Shown here: positions 1-9,918 of the stretch, piece after piece
Layout: every line of letters begins with the position of its first letter
Numbering within the stretch: position 1 is the stretch's first letter
NCBI GenBank assembly: GCA_037974335.1
Contig: CM075760.1
Coordinates: forward strand, 8,119,432 to 8,183,431
Source: Prionace glauca
Lineage: Eukaryota > Chordata > Chondrichthyes > Carcharhiniformes > Carcharhinidae
Length of the DNA stretch: 64,000 bases
Direction of reading: 5' to 3'
Translations under genes and position numbers: made by a program
The notes under the pieces: generated by a model
What the model saw: only the letters and a program-made list of their open reading frames with translations
Databases searched by the model: none
What the model was told of the DNA's origin: nothing

Positions 1-404
1 AAGAACATTCAATAGTAAATTTCAAAAAGGCATTGCCAGACCTTCAGAACGGAAAACAAAACGTGGAATGCGGGGTGAAAAGAGCAAATGGGAAAGATCT
101 TCCATGGAGCCGCAGGGAGGGGAAATTGTTTCTGATCCATTCGCACCCTTCAGTCACTATTTCTTTCTCAGTCACTTGAGCAGTAAGCAGATACAAGATA
201 GTCACAGACTGCGGCAGGTTCAGCTGTCGCTGTTTCGTCTCCATCACCTGCGACTGACGCTGAGAACTCCGCACTTCCATCAGCTTTGAGTCTGCGGTGA
301 CCCCGGCCTGAGTTTCCTTTTGCTGCTCTCACTGTAACACCATTGTGTGTTTGTAGACATTGCTGCCGCTGGCCGATTTCTGTCATTGGTTAGATCAGAA
401 GTTC
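1..404. other. No gene recognised
   Basis: Unique-looking sequence. Only short open frames without similarity to a family I know are present, and no RSS, tRNA or repeat tail was seen. Confidence 0.4.
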
Positions 405-406
405 AG

Positions 407-538
407 TGTTTAAGTCTATTTATTAGTGTAGCAAGTAGGCCTATATTAACACTGCAATGAAGTTACTATGAAAATCCCCTAGTCGCCACATTCCGGCGCC
501 TGTTCGAGTTCACTGAGGGAGAGTTTAGCATGGCTGAT
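407..538 (-). mobile_element. tRNA-headed SINE, 3' part
   Basis: On the minus strand this matches the 3' part of the SINE at 29.78-30.07 kb: the GTGGCGACTAGG block followed by a stretch with ACTTCATTGCAGTGTTAAT and a T-rich end. The tRNA-like head is missing. Confidence 0.6.
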
Positions 539-555
539 CAGCGACTGGTTCAGGA

Positions 556-1874
556 GGTGAACATAAGAACATAAGAAATAGGAGCAGGAGTAGGCCATCT
601 GGCCCTTCGAGCCTGCCCCGCCATTCAATAAGATCATGGCTGATCTGTCGTGACTCAGCTCCACCTTCCCGCCCTCTCCCCATAACCCTTAATCCCTTCT
701 CTTATCAAAAACCCATCAACCCGTTTCTTAAAAATATTTAGCGAGGCAGCCTCCACCACTTCAACGGGCAGAGAATTCCAGAGATTCACCACCCTTTGAG
801 TGAAGAAGTTCCTCCTCAACTCTGTTCTAAACCGCCCCCCCTTTATCTTGAGGCTGTGCCCCCTAGTCCTACTGTCTTTTTTGAGCGGGAACAGTCTCTC
901 CACCTCTATCCTATCCATCCCATTCATCATCTTATACGTCTCAATGAGATCTCCCCATTCTTCTAAACTCTAACGAGTACAAGCCTAGTTTATTCAGCCT
1001 CTCCTCATAGCTCAATCCCCTCAACTCCGGTATCAGCCGAGTAAACCTCCTCTGCACTCCCTCCAGGGCCAAAACATCCTTGCGCAGGTGCGGCGCCCAA
1101 AACTGCACACAGTACTCCAGCTGCGGTCTCACCAATGCCCTATACAGCTGCAGCAAGACCTCCCTACTTTTATATTCAATCCCCTTCGCTATGAAGGCCA
1201 GCATCCCATTCGCCTTCCTGACCACCTGCTGTACCTGCAAGCTGGGTTTTTGCGACTCATGCACAAGGACCCCGAGGTCCCTCTGCACCGTCGCCTGCTG
1301 CAGTTTTTCGCCCCGTAAGTAATAGTCCTTCCTACCATTCCTCCTACCAAAGTGGACCACCTCACACTTGCCAACATTAAATTCCATTTGCCATTTCCTG
1401 GCCCATTCGCCCAGCCTATCTAGATCCTTCTGCAGACTCTCCACACCCTCCGCACAATTTGCCTTTCCCCCAATCTTGGTGTCATCAGCAAACTTCGACA
1501 CCCTGCACTCTGTGCCCTCCTCCAGATCATCTATATAAATGGTAAATAGCTGAGGCCCCAGCACCGACCCCTGGGGCACCCCACTAGTCACCAACCGCCA
1601 ATCCGAATAGCATCCATTGACCCCCACTCTCTGCCTCCTATTTGACAACCAATCCTCTATCCACGCTAACACCCTACCCCCAACTCCATGTCCCCTGACC
1701 TTCTGCAATAACCTCTTGTGAGGTACCTTGTCAAACGCCTTCTGAAAATCCAGAAAGACCACATCCACCGGCTCTCCTCCATCCACTGCTCTAGACACAT
1801 CCTCATAGAACTCCAGTAAATTTGTCAGACACGACTTCCCTTTAATGAAACCGTGTTGCGTCCGCCCTATCAAG
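556..1874 (-). mobile_element. CR1-clade LINE, 5'-truncated (subfamily 1)
   Basis: The minus strand encodes the C-terminal two thirds of a CR1-type reverse transcriptase, including SGVPQGSVLGPQLF and the catalytic FADDTKIGG, then the [12 protein letters not shown] and FFTQRVVNLWNSLP blocks. It ends in the tandem TTCTTATG tail at about 556-580. The 5' end stops at about 1874, inside the sequence that reads GLIGRTQHGF-like in the longer copy at 62.2-63.7 kb. A 1-2 base change near 935-955 splits the frame into 941-2002 and 655-930. It sits at the left edge of the 3.4-kb duplication copy A. Confidence 0.93.
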
Positions 1875-2787
1875 AAATGGGCATTTCTCTGCCCATTTGC
1901 TCCTAACTGTTCTTGCCTTTCCTGGTTTATGGAAATTGTGCGCATTTCCCTTTCCCAGTCTTTAACGTAAACAATTAAATCTTTTTCTGTTACCTTGTAC
2001 ATTAATTCAGAACCTCTCTAATACAGCTGCTCAGCTTCCCATCCGCATCACTGATAACGATTTTGCAAAGTATTGAATCATTTAAGAACACTGACACTCC
2101 TGGTCCGAGTCTACTGGTACGCAATATGGAGTGAAACCACTGTTACACAGAGGCAAAGTTGTAGAATTCCAATGTGACATTATTATTGAGTTCAATTCTC
2201 TCCAGACTAAGTCTACCTGTGACTACACTATCTATGGTAGCCCCGCCCACAGGTTTCCTGTGCTGTTCTCACCCTGATCTGTCTCACCTGCGTTATTTTA
2301 TTAGAGCTTTTATTGGAGATATCGATCTTTTCTGCTTTCCCCTGCTTGGCACTCTTTTGATCAGCAGTCATGGGGAGGCAACCTATATTCACACTCTGAA
2401 AGAGGGTTTCTCACACTGCAAAGTTACAAATTGAGGGAACATCGTGTGGAAATATCTTAGGCCATTCATTATTCTATCACTTCTAATGAAGTAGATGACT
2501 CAACTCTAAAAAAACATGGTCCCCCACCATAACTGCTTTCCCAAACATGTTTCAAAACAAGCTGCTTGTTATGTTGTTGTGTGGGCGGATATTGTCATTC
2601 TCCATGTCAGAACAGAGCCTCAAGACTCAGGGAACCAGTCGGTTCCTGAAATGACAGTTGAAGGGGAAAGTAATCCCCTGTCGTGGGATGACCAAATTCA
2701 CTTCTCTCCGCCAATAGGATGAATTGCAGACAAAGGAACGATGAGATCATTGGTTGCATTGAAGTACATAGAAACTTGAAGCTGATT

Positions 2788-2807
2788 GGATGTCATTTGA
2801 TGACATT
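2788..2807 (+). promoter_or_regulatory. CRE/AP-1-like promoter motifs of V1
   Basis: GATGTCA and TGATGACA lie about 120-135 bp before the V1 start codon. The copy B equivalent (35868-35885) has the better palindrome GACGTCA plus TGATGACA. Established knowledge: CRE-type octamers occur in many TCR V promoters. The role here is inferred. Confidence 0.45.
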
Positions 2808-2924
2808 TTCAGCAGTAAACCAATCAACAGGGGCCGGGATCTGACTCGATCTCTTCCGCTCTTGACTAAAAAAAATTCAGATTCAACCCATTCTGGTCAA
2901 ATTCGCCGCGAGCTCTCTACAAAC

Positions 2925-3804
2925 ATGTCTCCTTTTACTCTGCATTTATTCCTCACAGCGGCAGCACTTTTAACCGGTAGGTTCACAAACTGATCCACTC
3001 TGTGCTACACATCTTTGCCATAAACTGCATTCTATCCTGCACTTCGCTCAGTGCGAGGGGCTGAGGGTGTGTGGTCAGGGAATGGATTGATCTCAACATC
3101 GAAAAATTATCAGGTTCTCAACACTGTTGTGATTAGGCACAATTCCCCATGGAATGAGAGAGATTGAGTTGGGCTCAGGTTGAAACCAGTGAATAACTTG
3201 GGCAACACCACACTTCAAAATGAAAGACCGAGAGCAGTTACCAATTACAGGAACTGAAGGCGAGAAACTGATCTCGTTAGAAAGAACAGAAAGTTTATGG
3301 TAGAAACTTTAGTTAATCGCCATAACCACCTTCCCTTTCCAGCCGCTGAACTGTCAAATATATTTTTGTTGCTCTGTGTGATTTCTTTCTGAGATTATTG
3401 CTTAAGATGACGACATATTCGGTGGGGGATGCGGGTAGGTGGGGGAGACAGAGTAAAGTCGCATTGTTTAGTTTAATATTTCTTTGCTTTCTTACAGGAC
3501 ATTGTGGAGGAGATTCTGTTTCACAGACACCGGCTGCAGTCACCGTCACTGAAGGAGATGTTGTTCAGTTACTCTGTAATTTCACAGCTACAAGTACCAG
3601 CACTCCTTATTTATTCTGGTACCGACAGCATTCCAGCGGGTCCATGGAATTTCTGCTGAGGAGATATAGAAACAGCAACAAAACAGAGACATCCCCAGGG
3701 GACCGTTTTTCAGCGGAGCTCAATGAAACAACCCGCACCGTCCCGCTGCAAGTGTCTAAAACAGAGCTGACAGACTCCGGGGTGTATTACTGCGCACTGA
3801 GACC
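2925..3804 (+). CDS. TCR alpha/delta-type V segment V1, apparently functional
   Basis: Germline V segment of a T-cell receptor chain, two exons. Leader exon 2925-2976 encodes the signal peptide MSPFTLHLFLTAAALLTG and ends at a GTAGGT donor. The V exon 3498-3804 follows a CTTACAG acceptor, with matching phase (1/2). It encodes a full V-type Ig domain: DSVSQTP start, first Cys in LLCNF, WYRQHSSGSMEFLL in framework 2, GDRFSAEL, and the terminal DSGVYYCALR. The reading frame is open from leader to RSS and continues past it, as germline V exons often do. A 23-RSS follows at once. WYRQ and the DSGVYYCA ending fit alpha/delta V families; alpha versus delta cannot be decided without J or C. It is the paralogue of V8, with differences mostly in CDR1 and CDR2. 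Confidence 0.93.
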
Positions 3805-3843
3805 CACAGAGACACAGAGCTGGGCTGAACCTGTACAAAAACT
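3805..3843 (+). promoter_or_regulatory. V1 recombination signal, 23-bp spacer
   Basis: Heptamer CACAGAG (3805-3811), spacer of exactly 23 bp, nonamer ACAAAAACT (3835-3843). The heptamer departs from CACAGTG at position 6, as in V4 and V8, its closest relatives. Confidence 0.93.
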
Positions 3844-4612
3844 CTCAGAGCCTCACGCAACATAACGGATCAGAGTGAGTCTGAAATGAAACCTGAAATC
3901 GTGGTGATTTCTCAATCTTTTACTGAGAATATTTTTATTAATAACAAATATGTTGCAAAATTAAAACATCGAGACACTTAAAAAAATGAGCTTGAGAATA
4001 TTTTTGTAAATTTTAATGTCCCGAAGTGTTTTATGTAATAAACACAGCAGCTATTTTTGGACTCACAATGATATTATTTCATTCAGTAATATTGTAGTGC
4101 TCTGTCTGTGTCAGTCATTGTGATTGGTGAACACATTCCGAACAGGATGTTTCTCATGCTGTTTTTGGAAACAGTGACCATGTGGCACCTCCACCTGAGA
4201 GGGAAGACGGTACCCCAGATTTAACAGGTCATCGAGACGCTGACAGCTCTGCCGGTGCAGCATTTCTAAACACTGCGCTGTCTCCTCGGTAAGTTCCCGG
4301 AGTATTGTTCCGGATAGATTGCTGATGTCTCCTGGAGTGGAAAGAATTTCTGAAGGGACTGGAGACAGAATTCGGGAAGTCTCGGGGAGTGGTGTCCACT
4401 CATTAACCCGATCTGGGCAAAACAAACTGAAATAACGAAAACGAAATTAAAACCAAACATTATTGGTTCCCGTGGAATCAGGAAGGCAATGAACGCAACC
4501 TGTACAAAAGGTATCCGTCGGAAAAAGAGATCGTACTTTTAATGATGTAGCGCCTTTCACAGACTCCAGAGGTCAAATGGGACTTGTGAACCTAAGGAAT
4601 TTCATTTTCAGT

Positions 4613-4735
4613 GTAGAACATAGAACATTACAGCGCAGTACAGGCCCTTCGGCCCTCGATGTTGTGCCGGCCAGTGGGACCAATCTAATGACCCTCTAAC
4701 CTAAACTATTCCAATCTTATCCATATGCTTATAGT
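4613..4735 (-). mobile_element. CR1 3'-tail fragment (subfamily 2)
   Basis: Starts with the TAGAACATAGAACATTACAGC tail in reverse and continues with the GGCCCTTCGGCCCTCGATG block typical of the CR1 3' end. The insertion is absent from duplication copy B. Confidence 0.75.
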
Positions 4736-5275
4736 TGTAGTGATGTTACAAACTTCATCACCGCAGGAGGCAGTAGGAATTCTCAATCAGAAATTCTCAT
4801 CACTCTGATCCTGGAGTAAAGGGATTGGGGAATTCAAATATGTGCCGGTTACATTGAACTTGTCGCAAATTTGAACCAAATAATGGACACCTCTCTCTCT
4901 CTTTCTGTCTTTTCACCCATCCTCGCTCTCTTTCTGCTGCATTGAGGAGCCATATTGACGATCTATATTGTCTTGAACGTCGTACTCAGGCTACCCAATG
5001 ACATTAGGATACAACGCTCTATAGAGTTCACTCTCTAAGTCTCCTGTTCCCACCTCATCCTCCAGGCATCATGCCTTGACGTGGCGCTAGGTGACCACAG
5101 ATTTCCATTAGATTGCTCATGATTATGCCTGACAAATTACTGTAGTGGCTTTCATTACCTCCTGCAGTATGAGTGACCAGGAACCTGTTCTGTTCTCACC
5201 ACCTGTGATTAGGCATACTGGAAGAATTCAGACCCTGATATTCAACACTTGGTGACAAGGAGAACACATTACAAA

Positions 5276-6105
5276 GCCACGATATTTTAACCCCAGGGTT
5301 TTAAACTCCAGCCCCCGCAATCTAACCAGAACTGGTTCATCCGAGGAAGCGAGATTAAAATTAAACCTGGATTGGGGATAATAAAGAGACAACAACTCAC
5401 GTGTGGCCTATAGAACAGGACTCAGTCCATCCATCCTCCTCTGGAGAAAAGCCCCTTGTCCAAGGATTCTCAGTCCCATTGCAGTCTTCAAAATTCAAAT
5501 TCCTGGGGAGAAGAGAAAATCATTCATTAAAATATCTGAAAATGTTTAAAGTAAACAGCACGAGAGCCCAGGATTCCCCCTTCTCAGTTACACTGTCTCT
5601 CAGTAAAATCTCAATATTAATTCATGGGGAAAAGAGAGAGAAATATATTAAAATACCAGAAAATGTTTAAATTATCTCTTTCTGTCTCTTTATTTAGGTC
5701 TTCTGTCTCTCTCTCAGTAATTTCATTGCAGTGTTAATGTTAGCCTTGTGACAGCAATACATACATTTTAAAACTTTCAACTTTAAACCCTATCTGTGAC
5801 TCTGTGTGAATTCAGAGCCCAGGTCAGTGCCAGATTGAGAGGGGGGTCAGTATTGAGCAGAATGGACAGACAGTTAGATAGAAAGTTTGAAGAAACTACA
5901 GGGAGTGTTTGGAAACATGTTGGGGGTTGTGGAAAGTTCAGTGTGTAACAAGCTGAGGGAAGGGGTTTCGAGTTCACATCTTGCTGCTGTTTGGGGCAAT
6001 GGGAGTTGCCTTTGCATTTCCAGGGAGCTGTGAACCCTCAGGGCTTTCTGCCTGTCTCTGTTTGAACAGTTTAATATGTTTAAACACTCAGACCTCTGGC
6101 CCTTG
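5276..6105. other. Non-coding; small internal duplication
   Basis: No gene. Two related stretches, about 5500-5550 and 5625-5675, share GGGGA-AAGAGA...TTAAAATA-C-GAAAATGTTTAAA, an old tandem duplication of roughly 120 bp. A SINE-tail-like piece with TTTCATTGCAGTGTTAATGT lies near 5718-5745. Confidence 0.4.
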
Positions 6106-6107
6106 TT

Positions 6108-6270
6108 GGGAATGATGTGGGTATGCCGGCATTGGACTGGCGCAAACACAGTTTTTTAATTCACCTGACGAAGAGGGTAACCTCGAAAGCTTGCTTGCTT
6201 GTGAGAATATTATCAAATAAATCGGTTGGACTAAAACCTGGTGTTGTCAGACTTTTTACCTTGTTGGGAA
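6108..6270 (+). mobile_element. Short retroelement ending in CCTGGTGTTGT, Penelope-associated type
   Basis: Begins with ATGATGTGGGTATGCCGGC and TTGGACTGGCG and ends with GGTTGGACTAAAACCTGGTG and TTGTCAGAC. The same 3' end is seen at 45690-45758, and related ends close the Penelope-like copies near 34.45 and 38.78 kb. Confidence 0.6.
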
Positions 6271-6279
6271 TATCAGAAT

Positions 6280-7310
6280 ATCTCACTGCCCAGCCCCCCA
6301 GTACACACACCCCCCCAAACCCCCACCCTGTGTGTGTGTTGTCCCAAGTCTGGAGAATTCCCCACAGTCCCTTGAAAGTTTTTAACCTCCCTCTGAGAAA
6401 CCCCCCCCCCTTTTTAAAACAAATTCCCTGTGGTGCACAGCAAGATCCCACAGGACACAGTCAGCTGTGTGGAGTGTTTTTTACTTTGGGAAATGTTTAT
6501 ATATATAGAGAGAGAGTGAGGCAGAGAGAGGCTGAGGCAGAAATTAAACTGACAACAATTCACATTGGGGTTTTCTTTCATATTTTATTAAGAGATGAAA
6601 TATAGATGGGAATGTGTGGGGAGAGGGGAGGGGGTGCAGGGATTGGGAAGAACACTGGAGAGACAGAGACAGGGAAATTCTATAGCCCCCCCCCCCAAAC
6701 CAAATAGAAATTCCTGGGAAAACAGAGAAAGTATCTGGAGTCAGATAGCTCAGAAACAGGCCCTTCGGCCCACCAGCTCAATGCTGGCCCATCAAATCCC
6801 AATCTATACTCCTCCCATTCCCCAGCACTTGCTCCGTAGCCTACGATGCCTCGGAGATTAAAGTGCTCGAATTTACCCAACCCCCTTTCCAGCTTTTACC
6901 TTGAACCCTACTCTGCGGTCCCTGAGCCAGATCTCGTTTCAAAATAAAATGTGTGGTCGCTGTCGCAGTGCGGGGCAAAGGTCAGAGGCCCAGTGTGTGC
7001 ACAGCAAGATCCCACAGCAGCAGCAATGTGAACCTGAATCAGATAGGACACAGTCACCACACGCTCTCACCTGCTGTGAGCCCCCTTTCCCACTCCCCAC
7101 CCTGTGTGTCTGCATTGTCCCAAATCTCCAGAAAAGCTGGAACTACTCCTTAAAACACAGCAAACCCTTTTTTAAAACAAAATCCCTGTGTGCACAGGAA
7201 GATCCCACAAGGTGCAGTCAGCTGTGCTGAGTTTTTTAATTTGGGAAATGTTTACACAGAGGGAGAGAGAGGCTGAGACAGTGAAATCCCCCCCCCCAAT
7301 CCCCCAAGAC
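6280..7310. repeat. Diverged tandem duplication of about 0.75 kb
   Basis: 6340-6540 and 7085-7290 share the same order of blocks: GTGTGT...TTGTCCCAA, a TTTTTAAAACAAA stretch, CAGCAAGATCCCACA, CAGTCAGCTGTG, and TTTGGGAAATGTTTA followed by a GAGAGAG-rich end. No coding potential was recognised. C runs of 9-10 occur near 6400, 6687 and 7287. Confidence 0.6.
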
Positions 7311-7444
7311 CATCACAATTCAACTGGAGCCCCTGTCCCTCACTGAGGCCCCCCTCCCTCTAACAGCCTGTGTCTCTCCCCCTGCATCTAACCCACACCT
7401 CCAGCTGTTTCCATCCCTCCCTCTTACCCTCCCTCCCTGTCTCT

Positions 7445-7640
7445 GTCTCCCATCTACTACAGAAGAGACAGAGAGAGAGAGAAACAGACTGGGAGAGAGA
7501 GAGAGACAGAGAAACAGACAAGAGAGACAAGGAGAGAGAGAAACAGAAAGACAGAGTGACAGGGAGAGGGAGAGACAGGAGAGAAAGGGAGAGGAACAGA
7601 GACAGGGACAGAGAGAGAGATTTGATATTGAATTGTGTGC
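7445..7640. repeat. Purine-rich low-complexity tract
   Basis: Almost pure GA/CA-spaced purine sequence for about 180 bp, with GAGA and GACAGAGA words throughout. The translated Arg/Glu-rich open frames are artefacts of this composition. Confidence 0.85.
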
Positions 7641-7869
7641 GGTCACATTATTGAGTGTCCTGTAATTTGGTGATTGTTTTATACAGAGAGGCAGAGAGAG
7701 AGGTGAAGGCAGTGACATTCTCTCCCTGGCACCCCGGCAAGCTCAAAGACACTGCAGACACAAACTGCTTTGGTAAGTTTCCCAACATCTCCGTCTCTCT
7801 CTCTGTCTCTGTGTGTCTCTATCTCTCTCCCAGTAACTTTATTGCAGTGTTAATGTGAGCCTTACATGT

Positions 7870-8262
7870 GACACTAATGAGCAGCGGCCGGGCCGGAGTG
7901 GGCAAGAGGTGACACTGGGTGGTGTAGTGCCTGGGAGTGTTACAGCGACCCCTGGTGGCCAGGAAGGGAAATAGCAGCAGGACTGTCTCTGTCCAAAGGC
8001 TTCCCCCGTTCAGCTGCTCAGAGACACTGGGAACTTCTTCAACTGGAAACTTCAGCTTCTCACATTCACCCCCTGTGTTCAGTCAATGTTTAATAGACAA
8101 GCTCTGTAGTGAAATCAGAATCAACTTGTTCACATCAAAGGGGATGGGAATCTGAACCATTCTGCTCAAAAAGCTCTGCTTGCCTTGAAATTTCAATGGA
8201 AATGTTCAAGATGAGAATTTATAGATGGAACTCATGTTGCCTGTGGAACGCTCATGATGCCA
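7870..8262 (+). repeat. Inverted duplication arm (partner 28476-28846)
   Basis: Reads in reverse complement against 28476-28846: shared words include GACCCCTGGTGGCCAGGAAG, GGGAAATAGCAGCAGGACTG and CAATGTTTAATAGACAA. The two arms lie about 20 kb apart. No gene was identified in either arm. Confidence 0.85.
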
Positions 8263-9250
8263 CAATAAGATCAGTACCGATATCTCACAGGGTTGTCTGA
8301 CTGGAGAGATGTCAGAGATGGAGGGGTTAAATATAGAGCTACAGGGGCTGAAGCTCAGTTTGGTTAGAAATTGGCAGTACAAAGAACAAAGAAAGTTACA
8401 GCCCTGGAACCTTTTACTATTGTTTGTCAGCATCAGGTAGACCAGGAGTTAGGGAGAAAAACAGGCATCTACCATTTCAGCCGTTTCATTCTGACGGGAA
8501 ACATGAAATTCATCTCGGAGTTAAAGCATTGAGCTGACTATTTTCTGCTGACTGCTGAATGGCCTCTCCTGCGCTGTAACCTTTTCTCTGCGTTCTATCA
8601 AGGAAATCTGATTCAAGTTAAAACAGAAGCCGTTTCACATAATTTCTGAGTCACTTCAGTTACGATTTCACCAGATTTTTAACTCTATGCATCACACTCA
8701 TCGTTTTTTATTTTCCTCCTCTTCCCTTTCCATTGGTTCTGAATTTTCTGTGCTTTTTATTCTTGTTGTAAGTCTCAGCTGCGTCTTCCTCTCATTCCGA
8801 TTTTGCATGTTAACTTCTCTTTTACGACTTTATTTCCAATTCTCTTCATTTTAACCTGTTTTAATTTTCTGTTTCGGGATATGTTTTGGTCTATTTTCCC
8901 CTACCCGTGGACTTTGCTACCACGGTTATTGAAACCTCGATATTCCAGACCCTGCCCCAGTTATAATTGCATTGGACCATGTCTATATTCCTGTTAGCTG
9001 ACACGTTAATTACGGCATTAACCCTGACTATTTGTTATTGCATGCAACGATATTTGAATTGATACTGCGTTAACCAGTCACATTTTGCATCAAACTATGA
9101 CTGACAGTGTTCAAATTATGGTCTGTTCTGTCACAGCTATTCCCGCTTCAGTGTATTTATTTTTTATATATATATTGCATGGACAGTGTCTCTGTTCCCA
9201 GTGCACTTTGTGATAATATTTCTAATCCAGGTTTCAGAACTTTTTTCATC
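8263..9250. other. No gene recognised
   Basis: AT-rich sequence with no recognisable gene, RSS or repeat tail. A short TA-rich run occurs near 9155-9177. Confidence 0.4.
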
Positions 9251-9258
9251 TGATGGTG

Positions 9259-9463
9259 TTTGTGTTTATTTTACACGGGGCCATTTGACAAATGTGAGGA
9301 CATCAGAGACTCCGAACGCGAGTATTTGGAGGCCTTCACTGCCTTTGTAGCTCAGCTGGACAAAGGAAGCATTGCACAGTTTCCATATGGCCCAGAATTT
9401 AAATGGAACTATCTCCAGCTGCAGAGACTCCCTCCCTCCATCAGAGCTGGTCGTGATTTATAA
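9259..9463 (+). other. Orphan open frame, unrecognised
   Basis: A 67-codon frame with unbiased, protein-like composition (residues include FDKCEDIRDSEREYLEAF and KWNYLQLQRLPPSI) ending in TAA. I recognise no family. No convincing splice acceptor stands at its start. It may be a decayed exon or chance. It lies 0.45 kb before the GPCR start codon but is not in a position to be part of that protein. Confidence 0.25.
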
Positions 9464-9918
9464 TAGTTCACTGAAATACTTTGGGAGCATTATACACTGA
9501 TGAATAAACCAAATGCAAGAGCTGATCTGGCACCAGAAAACAGTCAACAGTTGGTAGTGTGTCAGAGATTGGAAGTGACAATATTTGGTTAAACATCGGA
9601 CGACAGTTCAGTGTCTACCGCCATCCATTCCACTTGGAGGGGACACAAAGCCATGGTTTTGTGGAGATAGGAAAAACACAAAATCTGTTGTCCTCAATCG
9701 GCCCAAATGCAAAATGTAATTATCCACGCTGCCGTTCTGGCAAGTGGAACACATGAAATGGTGAGTTAATCTGTTTGTTTACTGAAGTGTGACGAAAGAG
9801 CAAGTTGTTACCTAATTGTCCCTCCAGAGACTCTCATTCAGAATAAATGAGGGCCTCTTTGAATGTGTCGCAGAGAAGAGTTTTAAGCTTCTGAAAACCC
9901 TTTAGTTCCTGAGAGGCG

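Larger units (their letters stand above)
1885..5275 (+). repeat. Direct segmental duplication, copy A (partner 34932-38290)
   Basis: The whole stretch, including V promoter, leader exon, intron, V exon, RSS and about 1.4 kb downstream, can be followed base by base in 34932-38290 in the same orientation. Copy A has one extra CR1 tail (about 4613-4735) that copy B lacks, so that insertion postdates the duplication. I estimate high identity by eye but did not compute it. Confidence 0.9.

Noticed and set aside
7320-7718. Long open frames on both strands
   Set aside because: Caused by the GA/CT-rich tract at 7445-7640, which lacks stop codons by composition.
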